From: Megachile rotundata
Lineage: Eukaryota > Arthropoda > Insecta > Hymenoptera > Megachilidae
Assembly (NCBI RefSeq): GCF_050947335.1
Contig: NW_027473349.1
Span: forward strand, 310,001-374,000
DNA: 64,000 nt
Direction of reading: 5' to 3'
The notes under the pieces are model-generated. The model saw nothing but the letters and a program-made list of their open reading frames with translations, had not been told where the DNA came from and did not search any database. The stretch's first letter is position 1; every line of letters begins with the position of its first letter. Below, in pieces: positions 12,600-24,345 of this stretch. Position numbers and translations under genes: made by a program.

Positions 12600-13140
12600 C
12601 GTGATTGTGTGACCGTGACTGTGTGGCCGTGATTGAGTGACCGTGATTGTGATTGCGTGATTGTGTGATTGTGTGATCGTGTGATCGTGTGATTGTGTGA
12701 TCGTGTGATTGTGTGATTGTGTGAGTGTGTGATTGTGTGATTGTGTGATTGTGTGATTGTGACTGTGTGATTGTGTGATTGTGTGATTGTGTGGTTGTGA
12801 GATTTTGCGATTGTGTGATTGTGTGATTGTGTGATTGTGTGATTGTGACTGTGTGATTGTGTGAGTGTGTGATTGTGTGACCGTGACTGTGTGGCCGTGA
12901 TTGAGTGACCGTGATTGTGATTGCGTGATTGTGTGATTGTGTGATCGTGTGATCGTGTGATTGTGTGATCGTGTGATTGTGTGATTGTGTGAGTGTGTGA
13001 TTGTGTGATTGTGTGATTGTGTGATTGTGACTGTGTGATTGTGTGATTGTGTGATTGTGTGGTTGTGAGATTTTGCGATTGTGTGATTGTGTGATTGTGT
13101 GATTGTGTGATTGTGACTGTGTGATTGTGTGAGTGTGTGA
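12600..13140. repeat. 268-bp tandem duplication inside class A
   Basis: The landmarks GACCGTGACTG, GGCCG, the GATCG group and GAGATTTTGCG each occur twice with a spacing of exactly 268 bases (GGCCG 12,625 and 12,893; GAGATTTT 12,799 and 13,067). The other class A copies at 17.7, 26.3 and 37.1 kb have only one copy, so this duplication is private to this block and probably young. Confidence 0.85.
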
Positions 13141-13751
13141 TTGTGTGATTGTGTGATTGTGTGATTGTGTGATTGTGTGATTGTGTGATTGTGTGATTGT
13201 GTGATTGTGTGATTGTGTGATTGTGTGATTGTGTGATTGTGATTGTGTGATTGTGACTGTCTGATTGTGAAGGTGTGTGATTGTGTGATTGAGTGATTGT
13301 GTGGTTGTGTGATTGTGTGGTTGTGTGATTGTGTGGTTGTGTGATTGTGTGATTGTGTGATTGTGTGATTGTGTGATTGTGTGATTGTGTGATTGTGTGA
13401 TTGTGTGATTGTGTGATTGTGTGATTGTGTGATTGTGTGAATGTGTGATTGTGGTTGTGTGATTGTGGTTGTGTGATTGTGGTTGTGTGATTGTGATTGT
13501 GTGATTGTGATTGTGTGATTGTGACTGTGAGATTGTGTGAGTGTGTGGTTGTGTGATTGTGTGGTTGTGTGATTGTGTGAGTGTGTGATTGTGTGATTGT
13601 ATGGTTGTGTGATTGTGTGATTGTGTGATTGTGTGATTGTGTGATTGTGTGATTGTGTGATTGTGCGAGTCTGTGATTGTGTGATTGTGTGATTGTGTGA
13701 TTGTGTGATAGTGACTGTGTGATTGTGTGATTGTGTGATTGTGTGATTGTG

Positions 13752-13890
13752 TGACCGTGATTGTGTGACCGTGATTGTGTGACCGTGATTGTGTGACCGT
13801 GATTGTGTGGCCGTGATTGAGTGACCGTGATTGTGATTGCGTGATTGTGTGATTGTGTGATCGTGTGATCGTGTGATTGTGTGATCGTGT
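13752..13890. repeat. Q cassette (CpG-bearing), representative of 18
   Basis: Two to four GACCG units at 14-bp spacing, then GTGTGGCCG, GAGTGACCG, GATTGCG and a GATCGTGTGATCG group. GGCCG starts at 530, 8273, 9473, 12625, 12893, 13809, 17706, 18404, 26316, 27216, 31042, 35361, 37088, 37996, 39616, 48818, 52857 and 63109. Class A copies that begin a block have GACCGTGACTG before GGCCG; class C copies have GATCGTGTGACTG at the end. The number of GACCG units varies between otherwise close copies. Confidence 0.8.
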
Positions 13891-15300
13891 GATTGTGTGA
13901 TTGTGTGATTGTGTGATTGTGTGATTGTGACTGTGTGATTGTGTGATTGTGTGGTTGTGTGATTGTGTGGTTGTGTGATTGTGTGATTGTGTGATTGTGT
14001 GATTGTGTGATTGTGTGATTGTGTGATTGTGTGATTGTGTGATTGTGTGATTGTGTGATTGTGTGATTGTGTGATTGTGTGATTGTGTGATTGTGTGATT
14101 GTGTGATTGTGTGATTGTGTGATTGTGTGATTGTGTGATTGTGTGATTGTGTGATTGTGTGATTGTGTGATTGTGTGATTGTGCGATTGTGTGAATGTGT
14201 GATTGTGGTTGTGTGATTGTGGTTGTGTGATTGTGATTGTGTGATTGTGATTGTGTGATTGTGACTGTGTGATTGTGTGAGTGTGTGATTGTGTGATTGT
14301 GTGGTTGTGTGATTCTGTGGTTGTGTGATTTTGTGATTGTGTGATTGTGTGATTGTGTGAGTGTGTGATTGTGTGATTGTGTGATTGTGTGATTGTGTGA
14401 TTGTGTGATTGTGTGATTGTGTGATTGTGTGAGTGTGTGATTGTCTGATTGAGTGATTGTGTGCTTGTGTGATTGTGTGATTGTGGTTGTGTGATTGTGA
14501 TTGTGTGATTGTGATTGTGTGATTGTGATTGTGTGATTGTGATTGTGTGATTGTGTCTGTGTGATTGTGTGAGTGTGTGATTGTGTGATTGTGTGATTGT
14601 GTGATTGTGTGATTGTGTGAGTGTGTGATTGTGTGATTGTGTGATTGTGTGATTGTGTGATTGTGTAATTGTGATTGTGCGATTGTGTGATTGTGTGATT
14701 GTGTGATTGTGTGATTGTGTGATTGTGTGATTGTGAGATTGTGTGATTGTGTGATGGTGTAATTGTGATTGTGTGATTGTGATTGTGTGATTGTGTGATT
14801 GTGTGATTGTGTGATTGTGTGATTGTGTGATTGAGTGATTGTGTGAGTGTGGGGTTGTGTGATTGTGTGATTGTGTGGTTGTGTGGTTGTGTGATTGTGT
14901 GATTGTGTGATTGTGTGATTGTGTGATTGTGTGATTGTGTGATTGTGTGATTGTGTGATTGTGTGATTGTGTGACTGTGTGATTGTGTGATTGTGTGATT
15001 GTGTGATTGTGTGATTGTGCGATTGTGTAATTGTGATTGTGTGATTGTGATTGTGTGTACTGTGTGATTGTGTGATTGTGTGATTGTGTGATTGAGTGAT
15101 TGTGTGACTGCGTGATTGTGTGACTGTGTGATTGTGTGACTGCGTGATTGTGTGACCGCGATTGTGTGACCGTGATTGTGTGACCGTGATTTTGTGACCG
15201 TGATTGTGTGGCCGTGATTGTGTCATCGTGATTGTGTGATCGTGATTGTGTGATCGTGATTGTGCAATCGTGATTGTGTGATTGCGTGATTGTGATTGTG

Positions 15301-16900
15301 TGATTGTGTGACTGTGTGATTGTGTGATTGTGTGATTGTGTGATTGTGTGATTGTGTGATTTTGACTGCGTGATTGTGACTGTGCGATTGTGTGAGTGTG
15401 TGATTGTGTGATTGAGTGATTGTGTGCTTGTGTGATTGTGTGATTGTGTGATTGTGTGATTGTGTGATTGTGTGATTGTGTGATTGTGTGATTGTGTGAT
15501 TGTGTGATTGTGTGATTGTGTGATTGTGTGATTGTGTGATTGTGTGATTGTGTGATTGTGTGATTGTGTGATTGTGTGATTGTGTGATTGTGTGATTGTG
15601 TGATTGTGTGATTGTGTGATTGTGTGATTGTGTGATTGTGTGATTGTGTGATTGTGTGATTGTGTGATTGTGTGATTGTGTGATTGTGTGATTGTGATTG
15701 TGTGATTGTGATTGTGTGATTGTGACTGTGTGATTGTGACTGTGTGATTGTGTGAGTGTGTGATTGTGTGATTGAGTGATTGTGTGCTTGTGTCATTGTG
15801 TGGTTGTGTGATTGTGTGATTGTGTGATTAGGTGATTGTGTGATTGTGTGATTGTGTGATTGTGTGATTGTGTGGTTGTGTGATTGTGTGATTGTGTGAT
15901 TGTGTGATTGTGTGATTATGTGATTGTGTGATTGTGTGATTGTGTGATTGTGTGAGTGTGTGATTGTCTGATTGAGTGATTGTGTGCTTGTGTGATTGTG
16001 TGGTTGTGTGATTGTGTGATTGTGTGATTAGGTGATTGTGTGATTGTGTGATTGTGTGATTGTGACTGTGTGATTGTGTGAGTGTGTGATTGTGTGATTG
16101 AGTGATGGTGTGCTTGTGTGATTGTGTGATTGTGTGATTGTGTGATTGTGGTTGTGTGATTGTGACTGTGTGATTGTGATTGTGTGATTGTGATTCTGTG
16201 ATTGTGACTGTGTGATTGTGTGAGTGTGTGATTGTGTGATTGTGTGATTGTGTGGTTGTGTGGTTGTGTGATTGTGTGATTGTGTGAATGTGTGATTGTG
16301 TGATTGTGTGATTGTGTGATTGTGTGATTGTGTGATTGTGTGATTGTGTGATTGTGTGATTGTGTGACTGTGTGATTGTGTGATTGTGTGATTGTGTGAT
16401 TGTGTGATTGTGCGATTGTGTAATTGTGATTGTGTGATTGTGATTGTGTGTACTGTGTGATTGTGTGATTGTGTGATTGTGTGATTGAGTGATTGTGTGA
16501 CTGCGTGATTGTGTGACTGTGTGATTGTGTGACTGCGTGATTGTGTGACCGCGATTGTGTGACCGTGATTGTGTGACCGTGATTTTGTGACCGTGATTGT
16601 GTGGCCGTGATTGTGTCATCGTGATTGTGTGATCGTGATTGTGTGATCGTGATTGTGCAATCGTGATTGTGTGATTGCGTGATTGCGATTGTGTGATTGT
16701 GTGACTGTGTGATTGTGTGATTGTGTGATTGTGTGATTGTGTGATAGTGTGATTGTGTGACTGTGTGATTGTGTGATTGTGTGATTGTGCGATTGTGTGA
16801 TTGTGCGTTTGTGTAATTGTGATTGTGTGATTGTGATTGTGTGTACTGTGTGATTGTGTGATTGTGTGATTGTGTGATTGTGTGATTGTGTGATTGTGAG
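15301..16900. repeat. Class D higher-order block
   Basis: Opens with the 268-base uninterrupted octamer run, then 14-bp units, GTCATTG near 15,792, TTAGG at 15,828, TTATG at 15,916, GATGGTGTGCTT near 16,106, GATTCTGTG near 16,193, T at 16,451, P2 (GCAATCG at 16,657), CGTTTG at 16,806 and T at 16,844. The same set lies 5,955 bases downstream (22,406, 22,612, 22,799), with 16-base indels between. Confidence 0.85.
15429..15696. repeat. Uninterrupted octamer run, about 268 bp
   Basis: After a GCTT unit the sequence is pure GTGTGATT for roughly 33 units, ending at a 14-bp (8+6) unit. It is among the longest pure runs in the window and lies at the left edge of class D. Confidence 0.9.
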
Positions 16901-17650
16901 ATTATGTGATTGTGTGATTGTGTGATTGTGAGATTGTGTGATTGTGTGATTGTGTGATTGAGTGATTGTGTGACTGCGTGATTGTGTGACTGCGTGATTG
17001 TGTGACCGCGATTGTGTGACCGTGATTGTGTGACCGTGATTTTGTGACCGTGATTGAGTGACCGTGATTGTGATTGCGTGATTGTGTGATTGTGTGATCG
17101 TGTGATCGTGTGATTGTGTGATCGTGTGATTGTGTGATTGTGTGAGTGTGTGATTGTGTGATTGTGTGACTGTGTGATTGTGTGATTGTGTGATTGTGTG
17201 ATTGTGTGATTGTGTGATTGTGTGATTGTGTGATTGTGATTGTGTGATTGTGACTGTGTGATTGTGACTGTGTGATTGTGTGAGTGTGTGATTGTGTGAT
17301 TGAGTGATTGTGTGCTTGTGTCATTGTGTGGTTGTGTGATTGTGTGATTGTGTGATTAGGTGATTGTGTGATTGTGTGATTGTGTGATTGTGTGATTGTG
17401 TGGTTGTGTGATTGTGTGATTGTGTGATTATGTGATTGTGTGATTGTGTGATTGTGTGATTGTGTGAGTGTGTGATTGTCTGATTGAGTGATTGTGTGCT
17501 TGTGTGATTGTGTGGTTGTGTGATTGTGTGATTGTGTGATTAGGTGATTGTGTGATTGTGTGATTGTGTGATTGTGACTGTGTGATTGTGTGAGTGTGTG
17601 ATTGTGTGATTGAGTGATTGTGTGCTTGTGTGATTGTGTGGTTGTGTGAT
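16901..17650. repeat. Short class B block
   Basis: Holds a single P1 cassette (GACCGCG at 17,004), GTCATTG near 17,321, TTAGG near 17,357, TTATG near 17,428 and GTCTG near 17,478. The other B blocks at 11, 25, 31.5 and 36 kb carry two P1 copies about 519 bp apart; here only one is present, and the T cassette that normally lies between them is missing. Confidence 0.75.
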
Positions 17651-20060
17651 TGTGTGATTGTGTGACCGTGATTGTGTGACCGTGATTGTGTGACCGTGAC
17701 TGTGTGGCCGTGATTGAGTGACCGTGATTGTGATTGCGTGATTGTGTGATTGTGTGATCGTGTGATCGTGTGATTGTGTGATCGTGTGATTGTGTGATTG
17801 TGTGAGTGTGTGATTGTGTGATTGTGTGATTGTGTGATTGTGACTGTGTGATTGTGAAGGTGTGTGATTGTGTGATTGAGTGATTGTGTGGTTGTGTGAT
17901 TGTGTGGTTGTGTGATTGTGTGGTTGTGTGATTGTGTGATTGTGTGATTGTGTGATTGTGTGATTGTGTGATTGTGTGATTGTGTGATTGTGTGATTGTG
18001 TGATTGTGTGATTGTGTGATTGTGTGAATGTGTGATTGTGGTTGTGTGATTGTGGTTGTGTGATTGTGGTTGTGTGATTGTGATTGTGTGATTGTGATTG
18101 TGTGATTGTGACTGTGAGATTGTGTGAGTGTGTGGTTGTGTGATTGTGTGGTTGTGTGATTGTGTGAGTGTGTGATTGTGTGATTGTATGGTTGTGTGAT
18201 TGTGTGATTGTGTGATTGTGTGATTGTGTGATTGTGTGATTGTGTGATTGTGCGAGTCTGTGATTGTGTGATTGTGTGATTGTGTGATTGTGTGATTGTG
18301 TGATAGTGACTGTGTGATTGTGTGATTGTGTGATTGTGTGATTGTGTGACCGTGATTGTGTGACCGTGATTGTGTGACCGTGATTGTGTGACCGTGATTG
18401 TGTGGCCGTGATTGAGTGACCGTGATTGTGATTGCGTGATTGTGTGATTGTGTGATCGTGTGATCGTGTGATTGTGTGATCGTGTGATTGTGTGATTGTG
18501 TGATTGTGTGATTGTGTGATTGTGACTGTGTGATTGTGTGAGTGTGTGATTGTGTGAGTGTGTGGTTGTGTGATTGTGTGATTGTGTGATTGTGTGATTG
18601 TGTGATTGTGTGACTGTGTGATTGTGTGGTTGTGTGATTGTGCGATTGTGTGATTGTGCGATTGTGTAATTGTGATTGTGTGATTGTGATTGTGTGTACT
18701 GTGTGTACTGTGTGATTGTGTGATTGTGTGATTGTGTCATTGTGTGATTGTGTGATTGTGTGATTGTGTGATTGTGTGATTGTGTGATTGTATGATTGTG
18801 GTTGTGTGATTGTGACTGTGTGATTGTGATTGTGTGATTGTGATTGTGTGATTGTGACTGTGTGATTGTGTGAGTGTGTGATTGTGTGATTGTGTGATTG
18901 TGTGAGTGTGTGATTGTGTGATTGTGTGATTGTGTGATTGTGTGATTGGGATTGTGTGATTGTGACTGTGTGATTGTGTGAGTGTGTGATTGTGTGATTG
19001 AGTGATTGTGTGGTTGTGTGATTGTGTGGTTGTGTGATTGTGTGGTTGTGTGATTGTGTGATTGTGTGATTGTGTGATTGTGTGATTGTGTGATTGTGTG
19101 ATTGTGTGATTGTGTGATTGTGTGATTGTGTGATTGTGTGATTGTGTGATTGTGTGATTGTGTGATTGTGTGATTGTGTGATTGTGTGATTGTGTGATTG
19201 TGTGATTGTGTGATTGTGTGATTGTGTGATTGTGTGAGTGTGTGATTGTCTGATTGAGTGATTGTGTGCTTGTGTGATTGTGTGATTGTGGTTGTGTGAT
19301 TGTGATTGTGTGATTGTGATTGTGTGATTGTGATTGTGTGATTGTGTCTGTGTGATTGTGTGAGTGTGTGATTGTGTGATTGTGTGATTGTGTGATTGTG
19401 TGATTGTGTGAGTGTGTGATTGTCTGATTGAGTGATTGTGTGCTTGTGTGATTGTGTAATTGTGATTGTGCGATTGTGTGATTGTGTGATTGTGTGATTG
19501 TGTGATTGTGTGATTGTGTGATTGTGAGATTGTGTGATTGTGTGATGGTGTAATTGTGATTGTGTGATTGTGATTGTGTGATTGTGTGATTGTGTGATTG
19601 TGTGATTGTGTGATTGTGTGATTGAGTGATTGTGTGAGTGTGGGGTTGTGTGATTGTGTGATTGTGTGGTTGTGTGGTTGTGTGATTGTGTGATTGTGTG
19701 ATTGTGTGATTGTGTGATTGTGTGATTGTGTGATTGTGTGATTGTGTGATTGTGTGATTGTGTGACTGTGTGATTGTGTGATTGTGTGATTGTGTGATTG
19801 TGTGATTGTGCGATTGTGTAATTGTGATTGTGTGATTGTGATTGTGTGTACTGTGTGATTGTGTGATTGTGTGATTGTGTGATTGAGTGATTGTGTGACT
19901 GCGTGATTGTGTGACTGTGTGATTGTGTGACTGCGTGATTGTGTGACCGCGATTGTGTGACAGTGATTGTGTGACCGTGATTTTGTGACCGTGATTGTGT
20001 GGCCGTGATTGTGTCATCGTGATTGTGTGATCGTGATTGTGTGATCGTGATTGTGCAATC
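17651..20060. repeat. Class A higher-order block with internal deletion
   Basis: Landmarks are Q with GACCGTGACTG (GGCCG at 17,706), GAAGGTG at 17,856, GCGAGTCTG at 18,253, Q (GGCCG at 18,404), doubled TACT at 18,697 and 18,706, GGGGTTG at 19,642, T at 19,849 and P2 (GCAATCG at 20,055). The GAGATTTTGCG part present in other A blocks is missing between 17,840 and 17,856. The TACT-to-TACT distance is 1,152, against 1,404 in the block starting at base 1, showing a second loss. Confidence 0.83.
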
Positions 20061-21180
20061 GTGATTGTGTGATTGCGTGATTGTGATTGTGTGATTGTGT
20101 GACTGTGTGATTGTGTGATTGTGTGATTGTGTGATTGTGTGATTGTGTGATTGTGTGATTGTGTGATTGTGATTGTGTGATTGTGATTGTGTGATTTTGA
20201 CTGCGTGATTGTGACTGTGTGATTGTGTGAGTGTGTGATTGTGTGATTGAGTGATTGTGTGCTTGTGTGATTGTGTGATTGTGTGATTGTGTGATTGTGT
20301 GATTGAGTGATTGTGTGACTGCGTGATTGTGTGACCTGTGTGATTGTGTGACTGCGTGATTGTGTGACCGCGATTGTGTGACCGTGATTGTGTGACCGTG
20401 ATTTTGTGACCGTGATTGTGTGGCCGTGATTGTGTCATCGTGATTGTGTGATCGTGATTGTGTGATCGTGATTGTGCAATCGTGATTGTGTGATTGCGTG
20501 ATTGTGATTGTGTGATTGTGTGACTGTGTGATTGTGTGATTGTGTGATTGTGTGATTGTGTGATTGTGTAATTGTGATTGTGCGATTGTGTGATTGTGTG
20601 ATTGTGTGATTGTGTGATTGTGTGATTGTGTGATTGTGAGATTGTGTGATTGTGTGATGGTGTAATTGTGATTGTGTGATTGTGATTGTGTGATTGTGTG
20701 ATTGTGTGATTGTGTGATTGTGTGATTGTGTGATTGAGTGATTGTGTGAGTGTGGGGTTGTGTGATTGTGTGATTGTGTGGTTGTGTGGTTGTGTGATTG
20801 TGTGATTGTGTGATTGTGTGATTGTGTGATTGTGTGATTGTGTGATTGTGTGATTGTGTGATTGTGTGATTGTGTGACTGTGTGATTGTGTGATTGTGTG
20901 ATTGTGTGATTGTGTGATTGTGCGATTGTGTAATTGTGATTGTGTGATTGTGATTGTGTGTACTGTGTGATTGTGTGATTGTGTGATTGTGTGATTGAGT
21001 GATTGTGTGACTGCGTGATTGTGTGACTGTGTGATTGTGTGACTGCGTGATTGTGTGACCGCGATTGTGTGACCGTGATTGTGTGACCGTGATTTTGTGA
21101 CCGTGATTGTGTGGCCGTGATTGTGTCATCGTGATTGTGTGATCGTGATTGTGTGATCGTGATTGTGCAATCGTGATTGT
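20061..21180. repeat. Duplicated end of class A (1,112-bp offset)
   Basis: GGGGTTG at 20,754, T at 20,961 and GCAATCG at 21,167 are each exactly 1,112 bases after 19,642, 19,849 and 20,055, so the end of class A has been copied in tandem. A further partial P2 (GCAATCG at 20,476) sits between, so three P2 copies lie within about 1.1 kb. The odd nine-base unit GTGTGACCT at about 20,329-20,337 occurs nowhere else that I saw and lies in the extra P2 copy. Confidence 0.8.
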
Positions 21181-21383
21181 GTGATTGCGTGATTGTGATT
21201 GTGTGATTGTGTGACTGTGTGATTGTGTGATTGTGTGATTGTGTGATTGTGTGATTGTGTGATTGTGTGATTGTGTGATTGTGTGATTGTGATTGTGTGA
21301 TTGTGATTGTGTGATTTTGACTGCGTGATTGTGACTGTGTGATTGTGTGAGTGTGTGATTGTGTGATTGAGTGATTGTGTGCT

Positions 21384-21636
21384 TGTGTGATTGTGTGATT
21401 GTGTGATTGTGTGATTGTGTGATTGTGTGATTGTGTGATTGTGTGATTGTGTGATTGTGTGATTGTGTGATTGTGTGATTGTGTGATTGTGTGATTGTGT
21501 GATTGTGTGATTGTGTGATTGTGTGATTGTGTGATTGTGTGATTGTGTGATTGTGTGATTGTGTGATTGTGTGATTGTGTGATTGTGTGATTGTGTGATT
21601 GTGTGATTGTGTGATTGTGTGATTGTGTGATTGTGA
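21384..21636. repeat. Uninterrupted octamer run, about 250 bp
   Basis: Pure GTGTGATT between a GCTT unit and a 14-bp unit, at the same place in class D as the run at 15.4 kb but about two units shorter. Confidence 0.9.
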
Positions 21637-22454
21637 TTGTGTGATTGTGATTGTGTGATTGTGACTGTGTGATTGTGACTGTGTGATTGTGTGAGTGTGT
21701 GATTGTGTGATTGAGTGATTGTGTGCTTGTGTCATTGTGTGGTTGTGTGATTGTGTGATTGTGTGATTAGGTGATTGTGTGATTGTGTGATTGTGTGATT
21801 GTGTGATTGTGTGGTTGTGTGATTGTGTGATTGTGTGATTGTGTGATTGTGTGATTATGTGATTGTGTGATTGTGTGATTGTGTGATTGTGTGAGTGTGT
21901 GATTGTCTGATTGAGTGATTGTGTGCTTGTGTGATTGTGTGGTTGTGTGATTGTGTGATTGTGTGATTAGGTGATTGTGTGATTGTGTGATTGTGTGATT
22001 GTGACTGTGTGATTGTGTGAGTGTGTGATTGTGTGATTGAGTGATGGTGTGCTTGTGTGATTGTGTGATTGTGTGATTGTGTGATTGTGTGATTGTGTGA
22101 TTGTGGTTGTGTGATTGTGACTGTGTGATTGTGATTGTGTGATTGTGATTCTGTGATTGTGACTGTGTGATTGTGTGAGTGTGTGATTGTGTGATTGTGT
22201 GATTGTGTGGTTGTGTGGTTGTGTGATTGTGTGATTGTGTGAATGTGTGATTGTGTGATTGTGTGATTGTGTGATTGTGTGATTGTGTGATTGTGTGATT
22301 GTGTGATTGTGTGATTGTGTGACTGTGTGATTGTGTGATTGTGTGATTGTGTGATTGTGTGATTGTGCGATTGTGTAATTGTGATTGTGTGATTGTGATT
22401 GTGTGTACTGTGTGATTGTGTGATTGTGTGATTGTGTGATTGAGTGATTGTGTG

Positions 22455-22645
22455 ACTGCGTGATTGTGTGACTGTGTGATTGTGTGACTGCGTGATTGTG
22501 TGACCGCGATTGTGTGACCGTGATTGTGTGACCGTGATTTTGTGACCGTGATTGTGTGGCCGTGATTGTGTCATCGTGATTGTGTGATCGTGATTGTGTG
22601 ATCGTGATTGTGCAATCGTGATTGTGTGATTGCGTGATTGCGATT
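22455..22645. repeat. P2 cassette (CpG-bearing), representative of 26
   Basis: Order: GACTGCG, GACTG, GACTGCG, GACCGCG, two GACCG, GATTTTGTGACCG, GTGTGGCCG or GTGTGACCG, GTCATCG, two GATCG, GCAATCG, GATTGCG. GCAATCG starts at 2425, 5173, 7253, 15264, 16657, 20055, 20476, 21167, 22612, 24132, 29151, 30558, 32934, 34885, 38623, 43713, 44944, 45807, 47006, 50449, 50969, 54464, 56243, 58260, 59871 and 61588. The fifteen copies before 39 kb have GGCCG; of the eleven after 43 kb, ten have GACCG and the one at 50,969 lacks that unit. The copies at 58,260 and 61,588 also read GTGATCG for GTCATCG. Confidence 0.85.
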
Positions 22646-22850
22646 GTGTGATTGTGTGACTGTGTGATTGTGTGATTGTGTGATTGTGTGATTGTGTGAT
22701 AGTGTGATTGTGTGACTGTGTGATTGTGTGATTGTGTGATTGTGCGATTGTGTGATTGTGCGTTTGTGTAATTGTGATTGTGTGATTGTGATTGTGTGTA
22801 CTGTGTGATTGTGTGATTGTGTGATTGTGTGATTGTGTGATTGTGTGATT

Positions 22851-24345
22851 GTGTGATTATGTGATTGTGTGATTGTGTGATTGTGTGATTGTGTGAGTGT
22901 GTGATTGTCTGATTGAGTGATTGTGTGCTTGTGCGATTGTGTGGTTGTGTGATTGTGTGATTGTGTGATTAGGTGATTGTGTGATTGTGTGATTGTGACT
23001 GTGTGATTGTATGAGTGTGTGATTGTGTGATTGAGTGATTGTGTGCTTGTGTGATTGTGTGGTTGTGTGATTGTGTGATTGTGTGATGGTGTGATTGTGT
23101 GATTGTGTGATTGTGTGATTGTGTGATTGTGTGATTGTGTGATTGTGTGATTGTGATTGTGTGATTGTGATTGTGTGATTGTGACTGTGTGATTGTGACT
23201 GTGTGATTGTGTGAGTGTGTGATTGTGTGATTGAGTGATTGTGTGCTTGTGTCATTGTGTGGTTGTGTGATTGTGTGATTGTGTGATTAGGTGATTGTGT
23301 GATTGTGTGATTGTGTGATTGTGTGATTGTGTGGTTGTGTGATTGTGTGATTGTGTGATTGTGTGATTGTGTGATTATGTGATTGTGTGATTGTGTGATT
23401 GTGTGATTGTGTGAGTGTGTGATTGTCTGATTGAGTGATTGTGTGCTTGTGTGATTGTGTGGTTGTGTGATGGTGTGATTGTGTGATTAGGTGATTGTGT
23501 GATTGTGTGATTGTGTGATTGTGACTGTGTGATTGTGTGAGTGTGTGATTGTGTGATTGAGTGATGGTGTGCTTGTGTGATTGTGTGATTGTGTGATTGT
23601 GTGATTGTGTGATTGTGTGATTGTGGTTGTGTGATTGTGACTGTGTGATTGTGATTGTGTGATTGTGATTCTGTGATTGTGACTGTGTGATTGTGTGAGT
23701 GTGTGATTGTGTGATTGTGTGATTGTGTGGTTGTGTGGTTGTGTGATTGTGTGATTGTGTGAATGTGTGATTGTGTGATTGTGTGATTGTGTGATTGTGT
23801 GATTGTGTGATTGTGTGATTGTGTGATTGTGTGATTGTGTGACTGTGTGATTGTGTGATTGTGTGATTGTGTGATTGTGTGATTGTGCGATTGTGTAATT
23901 GTGATTGTGTGATTGTGATTGTGTGTACTGTGTGATTGTGTGATTGTGTGATTGTGTGATTGAGTGATTGTGTGACTGCGTGATTGTGTGACTGTGTGAT
24001 TGTGTGACTGCGTGATTGTGTGACCGCGATTGTGTGACCGTGATTGTGTGACCGTAATTTTGTGACCGTGATTGTGTGGCCGTGATTGTGTCATCGTGAT
24101 TGTGTGATCGTGATTGTGTGATCGTGATTGTGCAATCGTGATTGTGTGATTGCGTGATTGCGATTGTGTGATTGTGTGACTGTGTGATTGTGTGATTGTG
24201 TGATTGTGTGACTGTGTGATTGTGTGATTGTGTGATTGTGCGATTGTGTGATTGTGCGTTTGTGTAATTGTGATTGTGTGATTGTGATTGTGTGTACTGT
24301 GTGATTGTGTGATTGTGTGATTGTGTGATTGTGTGATTGTGTGAT
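22851..24345. repeat. Class D block, copy 2 of a 1.52-kb tandem pair
   Basis: T at 23,926, P2 (GCAATCG at 24,132), CGTTTG at 24,257 and T at 24,295 repeat the previous block. Upstream it carries its own TTATG at 22,857, GTCTG near 22,909 and GTCATTG near 23,253. One P2 unit reads GACCGTAATTTTG near 24,052 instead of GACCGTGATTTTG, a private change. Confidence 0.8.

Larger units (their letters stand above)
12551..15300. repeat. Class A higher-order block
   Basis: Starts with a Q cassette whose last repeat is GACCGTGACTG (GGCCG at 12,625), duplicated 268 bp later at 12,893. Then come GAGATTTTGCG at 12,799 and 13,067, GAAGGTG at 13,269, GCGAGTCTG at 13,665, another Q (GGCCG at 13,809), GGGGTTG at 14,851, T at 15,058 and P2 (GCAATCG at 15,264). 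Compared with 26,271-29,170 it lacks about 490 bases, including the doubled TACT site, between about 13,930 and 14,000. Confidence 0.87.
21181..22850. repeat. Class D block, copy 1 of a 1.52-kb tandem pair
   Basis: Includes the uninterrupted octamer run at about 21,384-21,636, GTCATTG near 21,733, TTAGG at 21,767, TTATG at 21,855, GATGGTGTGCTT near 22,044, T at 22,406, P2 (GCAATCG at 22,612), CGTTTG near 22,761 and T at 22,799. The last five recur 1,520 to 1,496 bases later. The 24-base change in offset comes from three octamers, one carrying GATAG, near 22,699 that copy 2 lacks. Confidence 0.83.
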
